Shown here one piece after another: positions 35,323 through 43,966 of a DNA stretch of 64,000 nucleotides. This DNA is from Haladaptatus cibarius D43. Lineage in GTDB: Archaea > Halobacteriota > Halobacteria > Halobacteriales > Haladaptataceae. Every line of letters starts with the position of its first letter. The first letter of the stretch is position 1. The translations under genes were made by a program, and so were the position numbers. Where the stretch lies: contig NZ_JDTH01000006.1 of assembly GCF_000710615.1 (NCBI RefSeq), positions 248,001 through 312,000 of the forward strand. The letters are read 5' to 3'. The notes beneath the pieces were generated by a model. That model saw only the letters and a program-made list of their open reading frames with translations, was not told the DNA's origin and made no database searches.

Positions 35323-36132
35323 ATGATTGAGAAAGATAAAGTATTAAGTATCTTTTTAGTAGTATCTCTATCGCTTTCCATATTTTTAGGCATAAATATC
35401 ACGAATAAAGATACTAGTTCAAAAGAAGAGATTACAGCTACGGGATTATCCGAAGATGAAATATCAGACGCTAATAAACTTATTCAAAGGCACGAAGATA
35501 TTATAAAATCGAGTTCATTCATATATAATACAACTACGGTTAGGAATTTCCAGAACGGTACACTTCTGCAGCAGAAAGACGAGTCAATTAAAATGGAGAA
35601 TAGCTCGAATTTTCTTTTAAAGGCAAGTTCAAGGGGAGAAAATAATAAATTACGGTATTTTAGCTCTAATCGGGTTGAATATTACGCCGATGGTGAAAAA
35701 GTTATTGGAAAGTTATATAAAAACAATAAGACTAGATATCATGTACCGACTTCTGCAAGAGGTGAGCCCATTAAACCAAGGCAGTGGTTATCTCAAGACC
35801 CTGCAAATAGCGACCAATTATATATGATATTATCATTAGCCAAAAATGAGACAGTCAGGGAAATATCACATAGTGGAGAAGAAAAAAGATATAAAATATC
35901 AATAATAGAATTCGTAGAAACCCCAAATATATATAACGAGGAGCATACCAACATTAATAGTATGAAATCGGAGATTATAGTTGATAAGTGGGGGATGGTA
36001 CAGAGATACAGTATTGAATTCGAAAGTTCTCTAGATGGTAAGACAATATATACAAAAGTAGAAAAAGAATACAAAAATATCGATAAGACAACTGTGAGCG
36101 CACCAAATTGGTTCAAAAATAAAACAATTTAG
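35323..36132 (+). CDS. membrane-anchored protein of unknown function in AT-rich islet
   Basis: This 269-residue protein has one N-terminal hydrophobic anchor (LSIFLVVSLSLSIFLGINI) and a hydrophilic exported domain rich in Lys, Asn, Ile and Ser. Composition is strikingly unlike the rest of the window: AT-rich codons such as ATA, AAA and TTA dominate, and the protein is far less acidic. The domain pattern (HEDIIKSSSFIYNTT...VEYYADGEKVIGKLYKNNKTRYHVP) resembles haloarchaeal anchored lipoproteins of unknown function, but no lipobox cysteine is present. It is convergent with the cysteine-rich gene 24 bp away. It was probably acquired by transfer. Confidence 0.8.
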   Translation: MIEKDKVLSIFLVVSLSLSIFLGINITNKDTSSKEEITATGLSEDEISDANKLIQRHEDIIKSSSFIYNTTTVRNFQNGTLLQQKDESIKMENSSNFLLKASSRGENNKLRYFSSNRVEYYADGEKVIGKLYKNNKTRYHVPTSARGEPIKPRQWLSQDPANSDQLYMILSLAKNETVREISHSGEEKRYKISIIEFVETPNIYNEEHTNINSMKSEIIVDKWGMVQRYSIEFESSLDGKTIYTKVEKEYKNIDKTTVSAPNWFKNKTI

Positions 36133-36156
36133 TGGAATACTATATATTTTGTTAAG

Positions 36157-37016
36157 TCAGCAAGGGGTAGTATATCCAGAATCACAGGGAGTACCACCGT
36201 CATCTGCACAAGAGTAGTCTCCACAAAGCTCACAGCACCAGTCTTCCTCCTCACAGGTGCAGCATCCGTCATAGCAAAGGTTACCTGAACAATCGTGGAG
36301 AGTACACGAATCACCAAGACACTCACCTTCCCAAGCGTAACAACTATATGAGCCACAATTTTCAATCTCACCTTTATTTCGGCAAAGTCCAATTATCATA
36401 CCATTTGGAGAAACACCATCCATTTGAGTGAGCGAGGAAACCCCCTGAGTGTCGTGTTCTTGTTTGAGAGTGTTTAAACTCTGAGTGGTGATTGTTTTTT
36501 CAGTTTTGGTTGGTTTTGATCCTTTGGTACGAGCAAGATATCGGACAGCTTTCTTGCCATCAGCCAGTGATTCCGCTTTGACCCCATCTGGCTTATAGAG
36601 CGCGCGAGGGCCAATATCCAAATCAGGATTAATCGAAATCACTAGACGACCACCGAACACTTTCCGTCGAATCGTGATGTGAGCAGTTGGGCCCTCCCCA
36701 GGATAACTAAGACCCCACACTCTTGCTCCGTTTTCACTCTCAAGATAATCACATGAGGACTGAGATTTTTCAATTTTTAATTCCGGTTTGTCAAGAAGGC
36801 CATCCTGTGACAAGACGTTCAAAAAGTCTGTTCGGTCATCAACGATCTGTTGAAGTGCATCCTTAGGTGCGTAGGGTTTGCGCACCCTGGCGAAGATTTG
36901 CTTGGTATTCTGACTGGCAGAGGCAGAACCAACGAAAGCACCTGTAGTAGTTGATGCACCAACGGCCTGCATGAACTTTCTTCGATCAATTTTCTGGTTA
37001 GGATTACTTTTGCCAT
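36157..37016 (-). pseudogene. Tat-exported cysteine-rich protein, frame broken near the start
   Basis: The long frame encodes about 270 residues from MQAVGASTTTGAFVGSASAS, which is only half a Tat signal. The missing part lies in the neighbouring frame: adding one A to the A-run (plus-strand T at 37008-37011) turns the ATG at 37016 into MAKSNPNQKIDRRKFMQAV, a perfect twin-arginine signal. The last ~80 residues hold 16 cysteines, including CC pairs and CxxC motifs (CTCEEEDWCCELCGDYSC). The middle third is beta-rich. The Tat signal + spacer + cysteine-rich tail layout recalls halocin C8 precursors, but the cysteine pattern differs. Codon use is AT-rich. Confidence 0.75.
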
Positions 37017-37120
37017 TTCTACAAATATGGATTCATTCAGCCATCATGTAAATACTTCTACTCTAACCAATTTAAGAAGGTGAAAATCCTTATGTACTCT
37101 GTCTACATAGGTTTGATAAG

Positions 37121-37375
37121 ATGAGAAAATCGTCAAGAAAAATATCAAAATTTTTAGATAACCATTGGATAATCAAGTGATTTATAGTACCAATACTTTT
37201 TATGGGGTTAATACTGCTATTACTCACATTTATTGTCACAAATAGCATTTCAGAGCCATCTACGATATTTGCACTATATGTATCTGCGTCTACATTAATA
37301 GTATTCGTGGGTCTTATCATAGAGAAAGTCGTTAATACTATGACAGGAAGAAATGTATTGAGTCCAGAGGATTAA
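37121..37375 (+). pseudogene. small two-helix membrane protein interrupted by an in-frame TGA
   Basis: From the ATG at 37121 the frame reads MRKSSRKISKFLDNHWIIK, then TGA (37178-37180). It continues without further stops as FIVPILFMGLILLLLTFIV, a loop, LYVSASTLIVFVGLIIEK and NTMTGRNVLSPED to the stop at 37373. The second part has two clear transmembrane helices and a basic N-terminus, so a TGG-to-TGA change after WIIK would explain it. It is divergent from the cysteine-rich gene (105-bp gap) and shares its AT-rich composition. No family is recognised; an immunity or membrane partner role is speculation. Confidence 0.6.
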
Positions 37376-37384
37376 TTCATAAAA

Positions 37385-38134
37385 TCATCGTGCCTCTTCG
37401 ACCCGCCGCGGAGCCTCGATTTCCTCCACGCGCTCGACGGTGCCATCCAAAATATGCACGATTCGCTCGGCGTGTTCCGCGATGTCGCGCTCGTGGGTCA
37501 CCATCAGCACGGTGTGGCCGTCGTCGTTGAGTTCCTCGAACAGACCCATAATCTGTTGGCCCGTTTCGCTGTCGAGGTTGCCAGTGGGTTCGTCCGCCAG
37601 AAGGATGGCAGGGTCGTTCGCCAACGCGCGCGCGATTGCGACGCGCTGGCGCTGGCCACCCGACAGTTCGTTGGGGCGATGGTCGCCCCGGCCTCGAAGT
37701 CCCACTTTATAAAGGAGGTCGTCCGCCCGTTCCGTTCGCTCGGAGCGCGAAACACCCCGAAAAATGAGCGGGAGTGCGATGTTCTCCCGGGCGGTCAGGC
37801 GCGGCATGAGATTGAACGTCTGAAAGACGAATCCGATTTCCTCGCCACGAACGTCGGTTCGTTCGCTGTCGGAGAGTCCCGTCACCTTCCGCTCGTTGAC
37901 GTGGACAGTCCCCTCGGTGGGCGTGTCGAGACAGCCGATGAGATTGAGCAGGGTGCTTTTTCCCGACCCACTCGGCCCCATGACTGCGGTGTACGACCCT
38001 CGCGGAATCGACAGTGTCACGCCATCCAGCGCATGTACCGGTTCTCCGAGATGGTACGTCTTTCGAACGTCGGTCAGTGTCACGGCGTCCCTCGGCCCCT
38101 CGTCGGACTCCGTCACCGAGTGGCTGGCGGCCAT
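37385..38134 (-). CDS. ABC transporter ATP-binding protein (MacB/LolD type), no permease adjacent
   Basis: The ATG at 38134 ([18 protein letters not shown]) gives 249 residues. Walker A is [16 protein letters not shown], the signature is [15 protein letters not shown], and Walker B is [14 protein letters not shown]. DxSxSE-type spacing and [18 protein letters not shown] match the MacB/LolD/FtsE exporter ATPases that work with a FtsX-like permease. No FtsX-like gene lies next to it: one side is the AT-rich islet, the other an unrelated amidohydrolase. The high GC of this gene shows it belongs to the core, not the islet. Confidence 0.93.
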   Translation of the reverse strand: MAASHSVTESDEGPRDAVTLTDVRKTYHLGEPVHALDGVTLSIPRGSYTAVMGPSGSGKSTLLNLIGCLDTPTEGTVHVNERKVTGLSDSERTDVRGEEIGFVFQTFNLMPRLTARENIALPLIFRGVSRSERTERADDLLYKVGLRGRGDHRPNELSGGQRQRVAIARALANDPAILLADEPTGNLDSETGQQIMGLFEELNDDGHTVLMVTHERDIAEHAERIVHILDGTVERVEEIEAPRRVEEAR

Positions 38135-38289
38135 ACCCACTGTTACCACTTCGACTGTCTAAACCCTGCCCCATAGCACGAATGTCGGGTGACGGAAAAT
38201 AAGCGAAGCAGAGAGCGACACCTCGCGGCAATCGGCAATCCGGAACCAGCACCCGGAACTTCTTGCCCACACCTCACGACCATCAATGC

Positions 38290-39519
38290 ATGAAAATCGA
38301 CGGCGACCGACTACGGAAGGACATCGAAGCGAACGCCGAGTTCGGCACGCTCGACGTGGAAGGCCACGGACGAACCGTTCTTACCGGAACCGAAGCGAAT
38401 CGAAAGGCGCGCGAATATTTCGTGGAACGACTGGAAGATGTCGGGCTCGACGTTCGCGTGGATTCGGTCGGCAACATCGCGGGGCGCTGGACGCCCGAGA
38501 GCGCAGACCCGGAATCGAAACCAGTCGCGGCCGGGAGCCACCTCGATTCGGTTCCGGAGGGTGGAATCTTCGACGGGCCGCTCGGCGTCTACGCCGCACT
38601 TGAGGCGGTTCGGGCGATGCAGGACGCTGGTGTCGAACCGAGTCGTCCGATAGAAGTCGTCTCGTTCACGGAGGAGGAAGGCCAGCGGTTCTCCGACGGA
38701 CTTCTCGGGTCGTCCGTCGCGGTCGGAGAGCGGTCGGTGGAGGAGGCACTCGAACTGCGAGACGGGCGAACAACGCTTGCGGACGCACTCGACACGATGG
38801 GTTTCGACGGCGACGGAAAAATCGACGCGAGCGAATGGGATTCGTGGCTCGAACTCCACGTCGAACAGAGCAGGAGACTCGAACGCGCTGACTGCCCGGT
38901 CGGCGTCGTGACGACGATTACGGGAATCACGCACTGTGCCGTGGAAGTGCTGGGTGAAGCGAACCACGCTGGAGCGACCCCGATGCCGGAACGAACGGAC
39001 GCACTGGTCGCCGCGAGCGAATTTGTGCAGGATGTCGAGGATGGAGCGAACGAAGTCGGCGAAACCACGGTCGGCACCGTTGGCAAACTCGACGTTCGTC
39101 CCAACGCGACGAACGTCGTTCCGGGCGCGGTCGAGATGGGCGTCGATATTCGAGACGTGAGTTATGACGCGATGAACGAACTCGTCTCGCTGGCGCGAGA
39201 CTCGCTTTCCCGCCTCGAATCGGAGCGCGGCGTAGAAACGAGCTTTTCCCGCGAGTTCGACCTCGAACCGATCGAAATGAGCGCCCGCTGTCGGCGAGCG
39301 CTCCACGACGCCGGAGACGAGGCGAATATCGAACTCCTCGATATGCACTCCGGAGCGGCCCACGACACGATGCACGTCGCGGACGTGACCGACGCAGCGA
39401 TGCTGTTCGCGCGGTCGCGGGACGGTATTTCACACAATCCGGCAGAATGGACGGAGTGGGGAGATTGTGCCGCCGCGACGCGAGTACTCGCTGGCGCACT
39501 CGCGTCGTTGGCGCGGTGA
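38290..39519 (+). CDS. M20-family Zn-dependent amidohydrolase (N-carbamoyl-amino-acid hydrolase / allantoate amidohydrolase type)
   Basis: The ATG at 38290 (MKIDGDRLRKDIEANAEFG) gives 409 residues; a TTG 27 bp upstream is less likely. Metal and catalytic sites are visible: GSHLDSVPEGGIFDGPLGV, SFTEEEGQRF, the LHVEQSRRLE motif that marks the carbamoylase/ureidoglycolate branch, and SGAAHDTMHVA near the C-terminus. The family hydrolyses carbamoylated amino acids, allantoate or ureido compounds. No purine or pyrimidine degradation gene is adjacent, although a hydantoinase gene starts at 63366. Confidence 0.92.
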   Translation: MKIDGDRLRKDIEANAEFGTLDVEGHGRTVLTGTEANRKAREYFVERLEDVGLDVRVDSVGNIAGRWTPESADPESKPVAAGSHLDSVPEGGIFDGPLGVYAALEAVRAMQDAGVEPSRPIEVVSFTEEEGQRFSDGLLGSSVAVGERSVEEALELRDGRTTLADALDTMGFDGDGKIDASEWDSWLELHVEQSRRLERADCPVGVVTTITGITHCAVEVLGEANHAGATPMPERTDALVAASEFVQDVEDGANEVGETTVGTVGKLDVRPNATNVVPGAVEMGVDIRDVSYDAMNELVSLARDSLSRLESERGVETSFSREFDLEPIEMSARCRRALHDAGDEANIELLDMHSGAAHDTMHVADVTDAAMLFARSRDGISHNPAEWTEWGDCAAATRVLAGALASLAR

Positions 39520-39540
39520 ATTTTGGTTTTCAACTCGATT

Positions 39541-40242
39541 TCAGCTCTTTCGTTTGACTGCGTCGTAGCCCGTCAACTGCCGAAGTTCTTCTTCGGTCAA
39601 CCCATTTGTACTGGCGTTCATCTCGTCTAATCCGACGCCGCTCGTCACGATGCCGCGGAACGCCTCTTCCAGCGAGAGGTCAACGTCCACGAGGTCGTCC
39701 TCGGGGACGTTGACGACGAAGCCGCCCATGACGGGGTTCGGAGCCATCGGAAGGAAAACGGTCGTCATCGGGCCTTCACCGAGCGCGCTTTCGATGCCGT
39801 CCGGCGTGTCCGCAGTCACGAACGCGAAGGTGTAGGTGCCGTCGGTCGGAAATTCGAGCAGTTTCACGTCGCGGAAATGGTCGGCGTCGCTCTCGACCAT
39901 GGCGTCGCCCATCCGCCGAAAGCTGCGGTAAATCGTGCCGAATCCGGGAACTTGGCTGATAGCTTGGTCGAAGTTGTCGATTGCTCGCTCACCCATCGGC
40001 GAGTGAGCCATGAATCCGATGACGAGAATCAGCGCGGAAACCGTCGCCATGGTGACGCCGCCCAAGACGTATATCGAGTCGATAGAGACGAATTTGAGGA
40101 GCGGGCGCAACACTTTGGCCACGAAATCGAGCAACACGACGAGCACGTACACCGTAATGAGCAGTGGGACGACGACGGTGACACCAGTCAGCGCCGCCTC
40201 CCGAAGCATGCCGAGTGGAGAGAGACTCTCGGAGTCGTCCAT
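39541..40242 (-). CDS. DUF502 membrane protein
   Basis: This 233-residue protein starts with two transmembrane helices (ALTGVTVVVPLLITVYVLVVLLDFV and GGVTMATVSALILVIGFMAH). A soluble domain follows with the family marks GFGTIYRSFRR and FLPMAPNPVMGGFVVNVPEDDLVDVDLSLEEAFRGIVTSGV. DUF502 proteins are widespread in bacteria and archaea without a settled function; a plant member (LCV) is known. The 3' end is convergent with the amidohydrolase gene, 21 bp apart. Confidence 0.92.
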   Translation of the reverse strand: MDDSESLSPLGMLREAALTGVTVVVPLLITVYVLVVLLDFVAKVLRPLLKFVSIDSIYVLGGVTMATVSALILVIGFMAHSPMGERAIDNFDQAISQVPGFGTIYRSFRRMGDAMVESDADHFRDVKLLEFPTDGTYTFAFVTADTPDGIESALGEGPMTTVFLPMAPNPVMGGFVVNVPEDDLVDVDLSLEEAFRGIVTSGVGLDEMNASTNGLTEEELRQLTGYDAVKRKS

Positions 40243-40370
40243 CGTTCAGGGAACTCGGACGCTTCATAAAGAGCGTACCGCCTGCGTGTGCCAGCAGAAG
40301 ATGCAGGCTATTCGAAATGTCAATTTCATTTGCCAGTAGAGTCATCCGTGAGAAGGCCCTAAGACGGGGT

Positions 40371-41039
40371 ATGAGTACAATCGCCATCGTGCGACTCCCT
40401 GCCGATGGATTCGCACTGCAGGCGACGCTCGAACGAGTTCCCGGCGTCTCATTCGAAGTCGAACGCGTCGTCGCCTCGGAAGTCGGGCGAGTGATGCCGT
40501 ACATCTGGGCGACGGCGGAATCCGAGCAGTTCGAGTCCCTCCGAAATGCGCTCGAAGACGACCCGACGACCGAGGACGTGGAACTGCTCGTCGATTTGGA
40601 CGACGAGTGGCTGTACCGAATGTCGTGGGTCAACCAAACCACGTTCGCCATCCACCTCCTCGTCGAAGAAAATGGCACCGTCATCGATGCGAACGGAAAG
40701 GGAGAAGAGTGGCAGCTCAGAATCCTGTTTCCCAACCGGGACGCTCTCTCCGCAACCTACGAGTTCTGCGAAACGAACGACATCCCCATCGAAATCGAGC
40801 AGATATACCAGTTGGACGAATCCCCACGGCGTGGTCAGTACGGACTCACCGAAGAACAGTACGAAACGCTCGTAGCCGCGCTCGAATCGGGCTACTACGA
40901 CATTCCCCGTGAAATCTCCGGCGAAGAACTGTCGAGCGACCTCGGCATCTCCCATCAGGCGCTCTCGGAACGCCTACGACGAGCCTACAAAAACCTCATT
41001 TCGAACGCGCTCGTCGTCGGTGAAAACGAACTTCGGTAA
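40371..41039 (+). CDS. Bat-type HTH transcriptional regulator (HTH_10)
   Basis: The ATG at 40371 (MSTIAIVRLPADGFALQATLE) gives 222 residues. The N-terminal two thirds form the bacterio-opsin-activator ligand region with strand-helix pattern. The C-terminus holds the HTH_10 domain YGLTEEQYETLVAALESGYYDIPREISGEELSSDLGISHQALSERLRRAYKNLI. It is a cytoplasmic regulator; its targets are unknown. It is divergent from DUF502 across a 128-bp gap that may include its own operator, and it converges on the AI-2E gene. Confidence 0.92.
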   Translation: MSTIAIVRLPADGFALQATLERVPGVSFEVERVVASEVGRVMPYIWATAESEQFESLRNALEDDPTTEDVELLVDLDDEWLYRMSWVNQTTFAIHLLVEENGTVIDANGKGEEWQLRILFPNRDALSATYEFCETNDIPIEIEQIYQLDESPRRGQYGLTEEQYETLVAALESGYYDIPREISGEELSSDLGISHQALSERLRRAYKNLISNALVVGENELR

Positions 41040-41055
41040 GTTGCAGTACTATTTG

Positions 41056-42291
41056 TTATGACCGAGGCGAAGAGTCGTCGGGGCCGAACTCACCACGGTC
41101 GCGTTCCTCAAATTTTGATTTCGAATCGTCGGAAACGTCGGTTGTATCGGGCGAATCGCCCCCTTCCCCCGTATTGCTCTTTTCCGTACCACTCACTTCC
41201 ACCGCATCCCCCGTTTCGGTTGACGCGTCGGGGAGCATATCCGGAAACACTACCCAAAGGAACTGGACGGCGATGACCATGATAAGCGGGCCGAGAAAGA
41301 TGCCGTACCAGCCGAAAATCGGCGGGCCGAGGAGGTAGGCGAACATGATGAGTCCGGTGTGGAACATGCGTCCTGAAAGATACGGGCGGACGTAGGTTCT
41401 GATGACGTTGTCGAAGACGAGCGCCATGAAGAGATAAAAGAAGATAGGAAACCAGAGCCGTGTTGGGTCGGTTCCGACCGCAATAATCGCAAGATAGAGG
41501 ACGACGACGAGGTAGACGATGGAACGTCCGACCAGCGGAATCAAGGTTGCGAGTCCGGTCGCAACCGCGACGAGCATCGTCTGCGGGATTGCCATTCCGG
41601 GCGGTGCGATGAGATTCAAGCCGTTGTAAATCAGTGCGGACGTGATGATGATGACGAGGATGGTCAGTGTGTAGCCGAAAAAGACCGAGTTCAGGCCGCG
41701 GTCGATGGCGTCCAGATAGTCGTGCGTCGTCGTTCCGCTTCCGGCCACGGTCGTTTCGAACCATCCCGAAATCCGGTCTTCGTCGCGCACCAGAAAGAAG
41801 ACGAAAACGAGCGCGAGAAACAGATTGTACGACTGTGTAGCAAACGTCCCGACGAAACCCCCGAACTGACCGAGCACGTTTCTGATGGACGGTTCGCGGA
41901 GCAACTGCGTGCCGGCATCGTACAACTGCGTCGGATCGGTCGGTATGGTACTCGTGTCGAATCCGGGAAACAGGGTTCGTGCGAGTTGCTCAATGTCGGC
42001 AGGTCGGATTGCAGACAGTTGTCCGAACGTGATGGCGACGATGGCACCCAGTAGCCCGATGAACGGGAGAATGATGAGCGCAAGCGTGAGCAGTGACGCA
42101 AGCCCGGGCGACAGTCCTCGATTCCGCAGCCGTCTGGCTATTGGCCGAGCGACGTAGTACAGAAACAGCCCGAACACTATCCAGCCGAGATACGTATCGA
42201 GCGAGACGACGAGAACGATAGCCAGCGCGATTCCGAATAGCCACCAACCGATTCCCACACCGTCTGACCCCCGTTCGTTCCAGATATTCAC
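41056..42291 (-). CDS. AI-2E family transporter
   Basis: This 411-residue polytopic protein has about eight hydrophobic segments. The first pair is WWLFGIALAIVLVVSLDTYLGWIVFGLFLYYVARPIARRL, and the family loop PPGMAIPQTMLVAVATGLATLIPLVG follows. Near the end is FAYLLGPPIFGWYGIFLGPLIMVIAVQFL, the conserved terminal motif. The C-terminus is a long hydrophilic tail rich in Ser, Glu, Asp and Thr (about 60 residues). AI-2E proteins include quorum-signal exporters and Na+/H+ antiporters, so the substrate is open. Confidence 0.92.
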   Translation of the reverse strand: MNIWNERGSDGVGIGWWLFGIALAIVLVVSLDTYLGWIVFGLFLYYVARPIARRLRNRGLSPGLASLLTLALIILPFIGLLGAIVAITFGQLSAIRPADIEQLARTLFPGFDTSTIPTDPTQLYDAGTQLLREPSIRNVLGQFGGFVGTFATQSYNLFLALVFVFFLVRDEDRISGWFETTVAGSGTTTHDYLDAIDRGLNSVFFGYTLTILVIIITSALIYNGLNLIAPPGMAIPQTMLVAVATGLATLIPLVGRSIVYLVVVLYLAIIAVGTDPTRLWFPIFFYLFMALVFDNVIRTYVRPYLSGRMFHTGLIMFAYLLGPPIFGWYGIFLGPLIMVIAVQFLWVVFPDMLPDASTETGDAVEVSGTEKSNTGEGGDSPDTTDVSDDSKSKFEERDRGEFGPDDSSPRS

Positions 42292-42352
42292 CGCACTCCC
42301 CCTCAGAGAAGACGGGTGGAACGAAGATAATGTATTCGGAGAAGAATGTGTG

Positions 42353-42727
42353 TCACACGACGGACGATTCCGGGGTTTCTGCGGGAGCGAGATACTCCGT
42401 CCCCCAGTCGCGCATGGAGACGATGACCGGACGGAGCGATTCGCCGTGCTTCGTGAGCGAGTATTCGACGCGAACCGGTTTTTCGTTGACTATTTCACGG
42501 GACACGAGCTGTTTCGATTCGAGGTCTTCGAGACTATCGGAAAGAACTTTACTCGAAATGCCATCGACGGCCCGTTTCAACTCGTTGAACCCGCTTGGGC
42601 CGTATTCGAGCAGACGGTGAATGATTACCGGGTGCCACTTCTTCCCGATGAGTGTCGTCGTGGAGGTAATCGGACACCATTCCTCACCCAGACACCACAC
42701 GTGGAGTTGATTGAGCGTCTCTGTCAT
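42353..42727 (-). CDS. HxlR-type winged-helix regulator
   Basis: This 124-residue protein has the HxlR signature: CPITSTTTLIGKKWHPVIIHRLLEYGPSGFNELKRAVDGISSKVLSDSLEDLESKQLVSRE. Two cysteines near the N-terminus (VWCLGEEWC) fit redox-sensing members such as YodB, where an N-terminal cysteine is the sensor. It probably represses itself or neighbours. A palindromic site lies 37-47 bp upstream of its start. Confidence 0.93.
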   Translation of the reverse strand: MTETLNQLHVWCLGEEWCPITSTTTLIGKKWHPVIIHRLLEYGPSGFNELKRAVDGISSKVLSDSLEDLESKQLVSREIVNEKPVRVEYSLTKHGESLRPVIVSMRDWGTEYLAPAETPESSVV

Positions 42728-43055
42728 CCTACTCAGTCTATAGTCGTCCAGCGAGTATAGCAGTACCTTAGGTAACTCAGTTTTGAATAGTAATCGGATA
42801 TGTTCGTATCAAGCGAGCTGAACGCGGACGGCGCCGGAGAAAACTGCGTCAGTCTATCGTCTGACGCGGTTTGAAGAGGGATGCAAACGTCAGTAACCGA
42901 CGATGACGCGGAGGCGGCGAAATCGGGAGTCATTAGCACACTGCTACGGGTCGGGTTCTGTACCGTTTCGAGCCACCGGACGACCCGACGTGAGTGTCGG
43001 GCAACTGCTCGCGTGGGTCGTCTCACAGTCTCCAATTCATTACCAAGAAGGCGAT
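42728..43055. other. 328-bp intergenic region
   Basis: Apart from the palindrome at 42764, this stretch between the HxlR gene and a small plus-strand gene holds AT-rich promoter-like sequence (42778-42800). A longer part has weak open frames on both strands and no recognisable protein pattern. No tRNA-like structure was seen. Confidence 0.45.
42764..42774. promoter_or_regulatory. palindrome upstream of the HxlR gene, possible operator
   Basis: TACCTTAGGTA is a perfect 5-bp inverted repeat around one base, within AGTACCTTAGGTAACT. It sits 37-47 bp before the regulator's ATG, the usual position of a TATA/BRE region in haloarchaea, so binding there would block transcription. This is a candidate autoregulatory site only. 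Confidence 0.35.
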
Positions 43056-43364
43056 ATGCGGCACGATTACGGCTGGACGGGAGCCCTCCTTCGCGCCGTT
43101 TGCTCGGTCAGCGCGGTGGGATTGGCCATTCGAGCGATACTGACGGGACTGTTCGTCGCGTTCGTAACGACACATATCGCTCTCGTGGTGCTGTTCAACC
43201 TCTGCCTGACGGCGTTCGTCGGGCGACTGCTCCTTTCGAGCGTGAAAATACATCCCAAAGACCGCCGTCAACAGCGGCCACGGTACGGATGGACACGGCC
43301 ACTGCGGACGGACACCCGAAAACGACAGTCACGCAGTTCCGGGACGGGAATCGACCGGCTGTAG
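43056..43364 (+). CDS. small membrane protein, uncertain
   Basis: The ATG at 43056 (MRHDYGWTGALLRAVCSV) gives 102 residues with two or three hydrophobic segments (VGLAIRAILTGLFVAFV, IALVVLFNLCLTAFVGRLLL). The C-terminus is basic and low in complexity (KIHPKDRRQQRPRYGWTRPLRTDTRKRQ). The frame is open further upstream but loses membrane character, so this start was chosen. The antisense strand also has an open frame without family resemblance. No known family; it may not be a real gene. Confidence 0.4.
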   Translation: MRHDYGWTGALLRAVCSVSAVGLAIRAILTGLFVAFVTTHIALVVLFNLCLTAFVGRLLLSSVKIHPKDRRQQRPRYGWTRPLRTDTRKRQSRSSGTGIDRL

Positions 43365-43406
43365 CAACTGTACCGAAAAATCACGGTTCCGCAACCCTTT
43401 CGACGG

Positions 43407-43697
43407 TTACGCCTCGGTGAGCGTATCGAACGACGCCGGGTTCTCCCAGAGTTCGCCCAGCGTCGCGGCGGCCAAATAGCGCGTCGGTGCGGCGACCCAC
43501 TCGGACGTCACGCTGGAATCGGGGGCGGGTGCCGTTGGCCCGAACCACCACGCCACGTATCGACCGTCGACGAGTTTCGCGGTCGGATACATCTGCCCGT
43601 TTACCGAAACATCAACTCGGGAGTCGGTTTCGACGGCCGGAGCGTCTTCCGGCGAGTCCGCGATTAGCACCTCGATTTGAACGCTTCGTTCGGTCAT
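43407..43697 (-). CDS. small hypothetical protein
   Basis: This 96-residue soluble acidic protein (MTERSVQIEVLIADSPEDAPAV) has a compact beta-rich middle (RVDVSVNGQMYPTAKLVDGRYVAWWFGP) and no cysteines. Composition and codon use are typical for the organism, which supports coding. No family is recognised. The next gene upstream on the same strand is a 40-residue protein 146 bp away. Confidence 0.6.
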   Translation of the reverse strand: MTERSVQIEVLIADSPEDAPAVETDSRVDVSVNGQMYPTAKLVDGRYVAWWFGPTAPAPDSSVTSEWVAAPTRYLAAATLGELWENPASFDTLTEA

Positions 43698-43843
43698 ACA
43701 GGCTCACCGGCGACTGTCGCATCCGCTGTGTCGGTTCTGCTGGGTGCGACAGTTACGAGTACCATATCACGACCCGACGACAGCCACCTACAAGAAAGTC
43801 AGTCAGGCGTGTGTCTGACGGAGCGGGTTTTCCGGACATACTT

Positions 43844-43966
43844 CTACTGGCGAACTTCGACCGCCGTATCCGACATTAACCACTCGTCGTCGGTTTCGTC
43901 CGGGTTTCGAATCTCTATCCACCCGGTTTCGGAGACGACCATCTCACAGGTCGGCTCTTGCGTCAT
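43844..43966 (-). CDS. 40-residue haloarchaeal small protein (DUF7331-like)
   Basis: The ATG at 43966 gives MTQEPTCEMVVSETGWIEI followed by RNPDETDDEWLMSDTAVEVRQ. The pattern GWIEIRNP...EWLMSDTxVEV belongs to a widely conserved haloarchaeal micro-protein group (I recall it as DUF7331). The function is unknown. Its start codon overlaps by 4 bp (ATGA) the stop of an even smaller upstream ORF at 43963-44043. It is too short for standard ORF cut-offs. Confidence 0.75.
   Translation of the reverse strand: MTQEPTCEMVVSETGWIEIRNPDETDDEWLMSDTAVEVRQ

Noticed and set aside
37090-37320. 76-codon minus-strand ORF in the AT-rich islet
   Set aside because: The plus strand encodes two clear transmembrane helices in the same place, apart from one stop; the minus frame has no pattern.
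37121-37375. Selenocysteine or pyrrolysine reading of the internal TGA
   Set aside because: Haloarchaea are not known to decode TGA as selenocysteine and pyrrolysine uses TAG; a TGG-to-TGA change is simpler.
42733-43035. 100-codon minus-strand ORF upstream of the HxlR gene
   Set aside because: Low-complexity and without family; it covers the regulator's promoter.
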